A stretch of 23,923 nt of DNA from positions 1 through 23,923 of the forward strand of contig JBKEBQ010000045.1 in assembly GCA_047973225.1 (NCBI GenBank), written 5' to 3'. Positions 23,901-23,923 of the stretch are shown here, piece by piece (within the stretch, counting starts at the first letter, position 1; each line of letters starts with the position of its first letter). A program made the translations under genes and the position numbers. Source of the DNA: JBKEBQ01 sp047973225. GTDB lineage: Bacteria > Bacillota_I > Bacilli_A > Erysipelotrichales > Erysipelotrichaceae. Below the pieces are notes generated by a model. That model searched no databases and had not been told where the DNA came from. It saw only the letters and a program-made list of their open reading frames with translations.

Positions 23901-23923
23901 GTTATTTTGTTTATTGTTTATAC
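23901..23923 (+). CRISPR. First CRISPR repeat, cut by the window edge
   Basis: The last 23 bases begin GTTATTTTGTTTATTG. Sixteen of them (23907-23922) are the exact reverse complement of the tracrRNA anti-repeat at 21655-21670, and G-T-T-A at the start fits the lower stem. Position after csn2 and a promoter upstream agree. Type II-A repeats are normally 36 bases, so about 13 more bases and all spacers lie outside. With one partial copy, repetition cannot be shown here; the exact 5' edge may differ by a few bases. Confidence 0.7.

Overview
The window reads as chromosomal DNA from a low-GC, AT-rich Gram-positive bacterium (Bacillota). The core block uvrA - hprK - lgt/ppaX - trxB - FUSC-like - rapZ - yvcK - whiA matches the order of housekeeping clusters known from Bacillus relatives. 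HprK, WhiA, YvcK and strong AGGAGG-type ribosome binding sites agree with this. The Lgt-PpaX fusion and the Cas9 type suggest Erysipelotrichia (Erysipelotrichaceae-like), but that is inference, not proof.

Left edge (1-1380): a decayed zone. A secreted or membrane-anchored C39-like cysteine peptidase gene and a following beta-propeller-like gene are both broken by frameshifts and stops, then closed by a terminator. Core block (1382-13531): a HI0933/BaiN-type flavoprotein; UvrA; HPr kinase/phosphorylase joined tightly to a single ORF that fuses prolipoprotein diacylglyceryl transferase with a PpaX-type HAD phosphatase; thioredoxin reductase; a small FUSC-like membrane protein; then rapZ-yvcK-whiA with a small membrane protein and an Eis-like acetyltransferase. 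Most of these genes are separated by a few bases or overlap, so they probably form two or three transcription units. Mid region (13532-17522): a lone GatZ/KbaZ-family gene, the wreck of an ABC-transporter ATPase on the minus strand (Walker A region deleted), a minus-strand membrane-anchored helical protein and nagA.

Right part (17523-23923): a complete type II-A CRISPR-Cas locus reading rightward: cas9 (1322 aa, all RuvC/HNH residues kept), a tracrRNA gene in the cas9-cas1 gap, cas1, cas2, and a divergent csn2 (291 aa). The last 23 bases are the beginning of a CRISPR repeat. This assignment rests on an uninterrupted 16-base complementarity between the repeat start (23907-23922) and the tracrRNA anti-repeat (21655-21670). 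The sequence also shows three good sigma-A promoters: TTGAAA-17-TATAGT for cas9, TTGGCA-17-TATGAT for tracrRNA and TTTACA-17-TATAAT for pre-crRNA. The two RNA promoters place their -35 boxes inside the last codons of cas9 and csn2. The system therefore looks intact and compact. The spacers, and so the targets, lie beyond the window.
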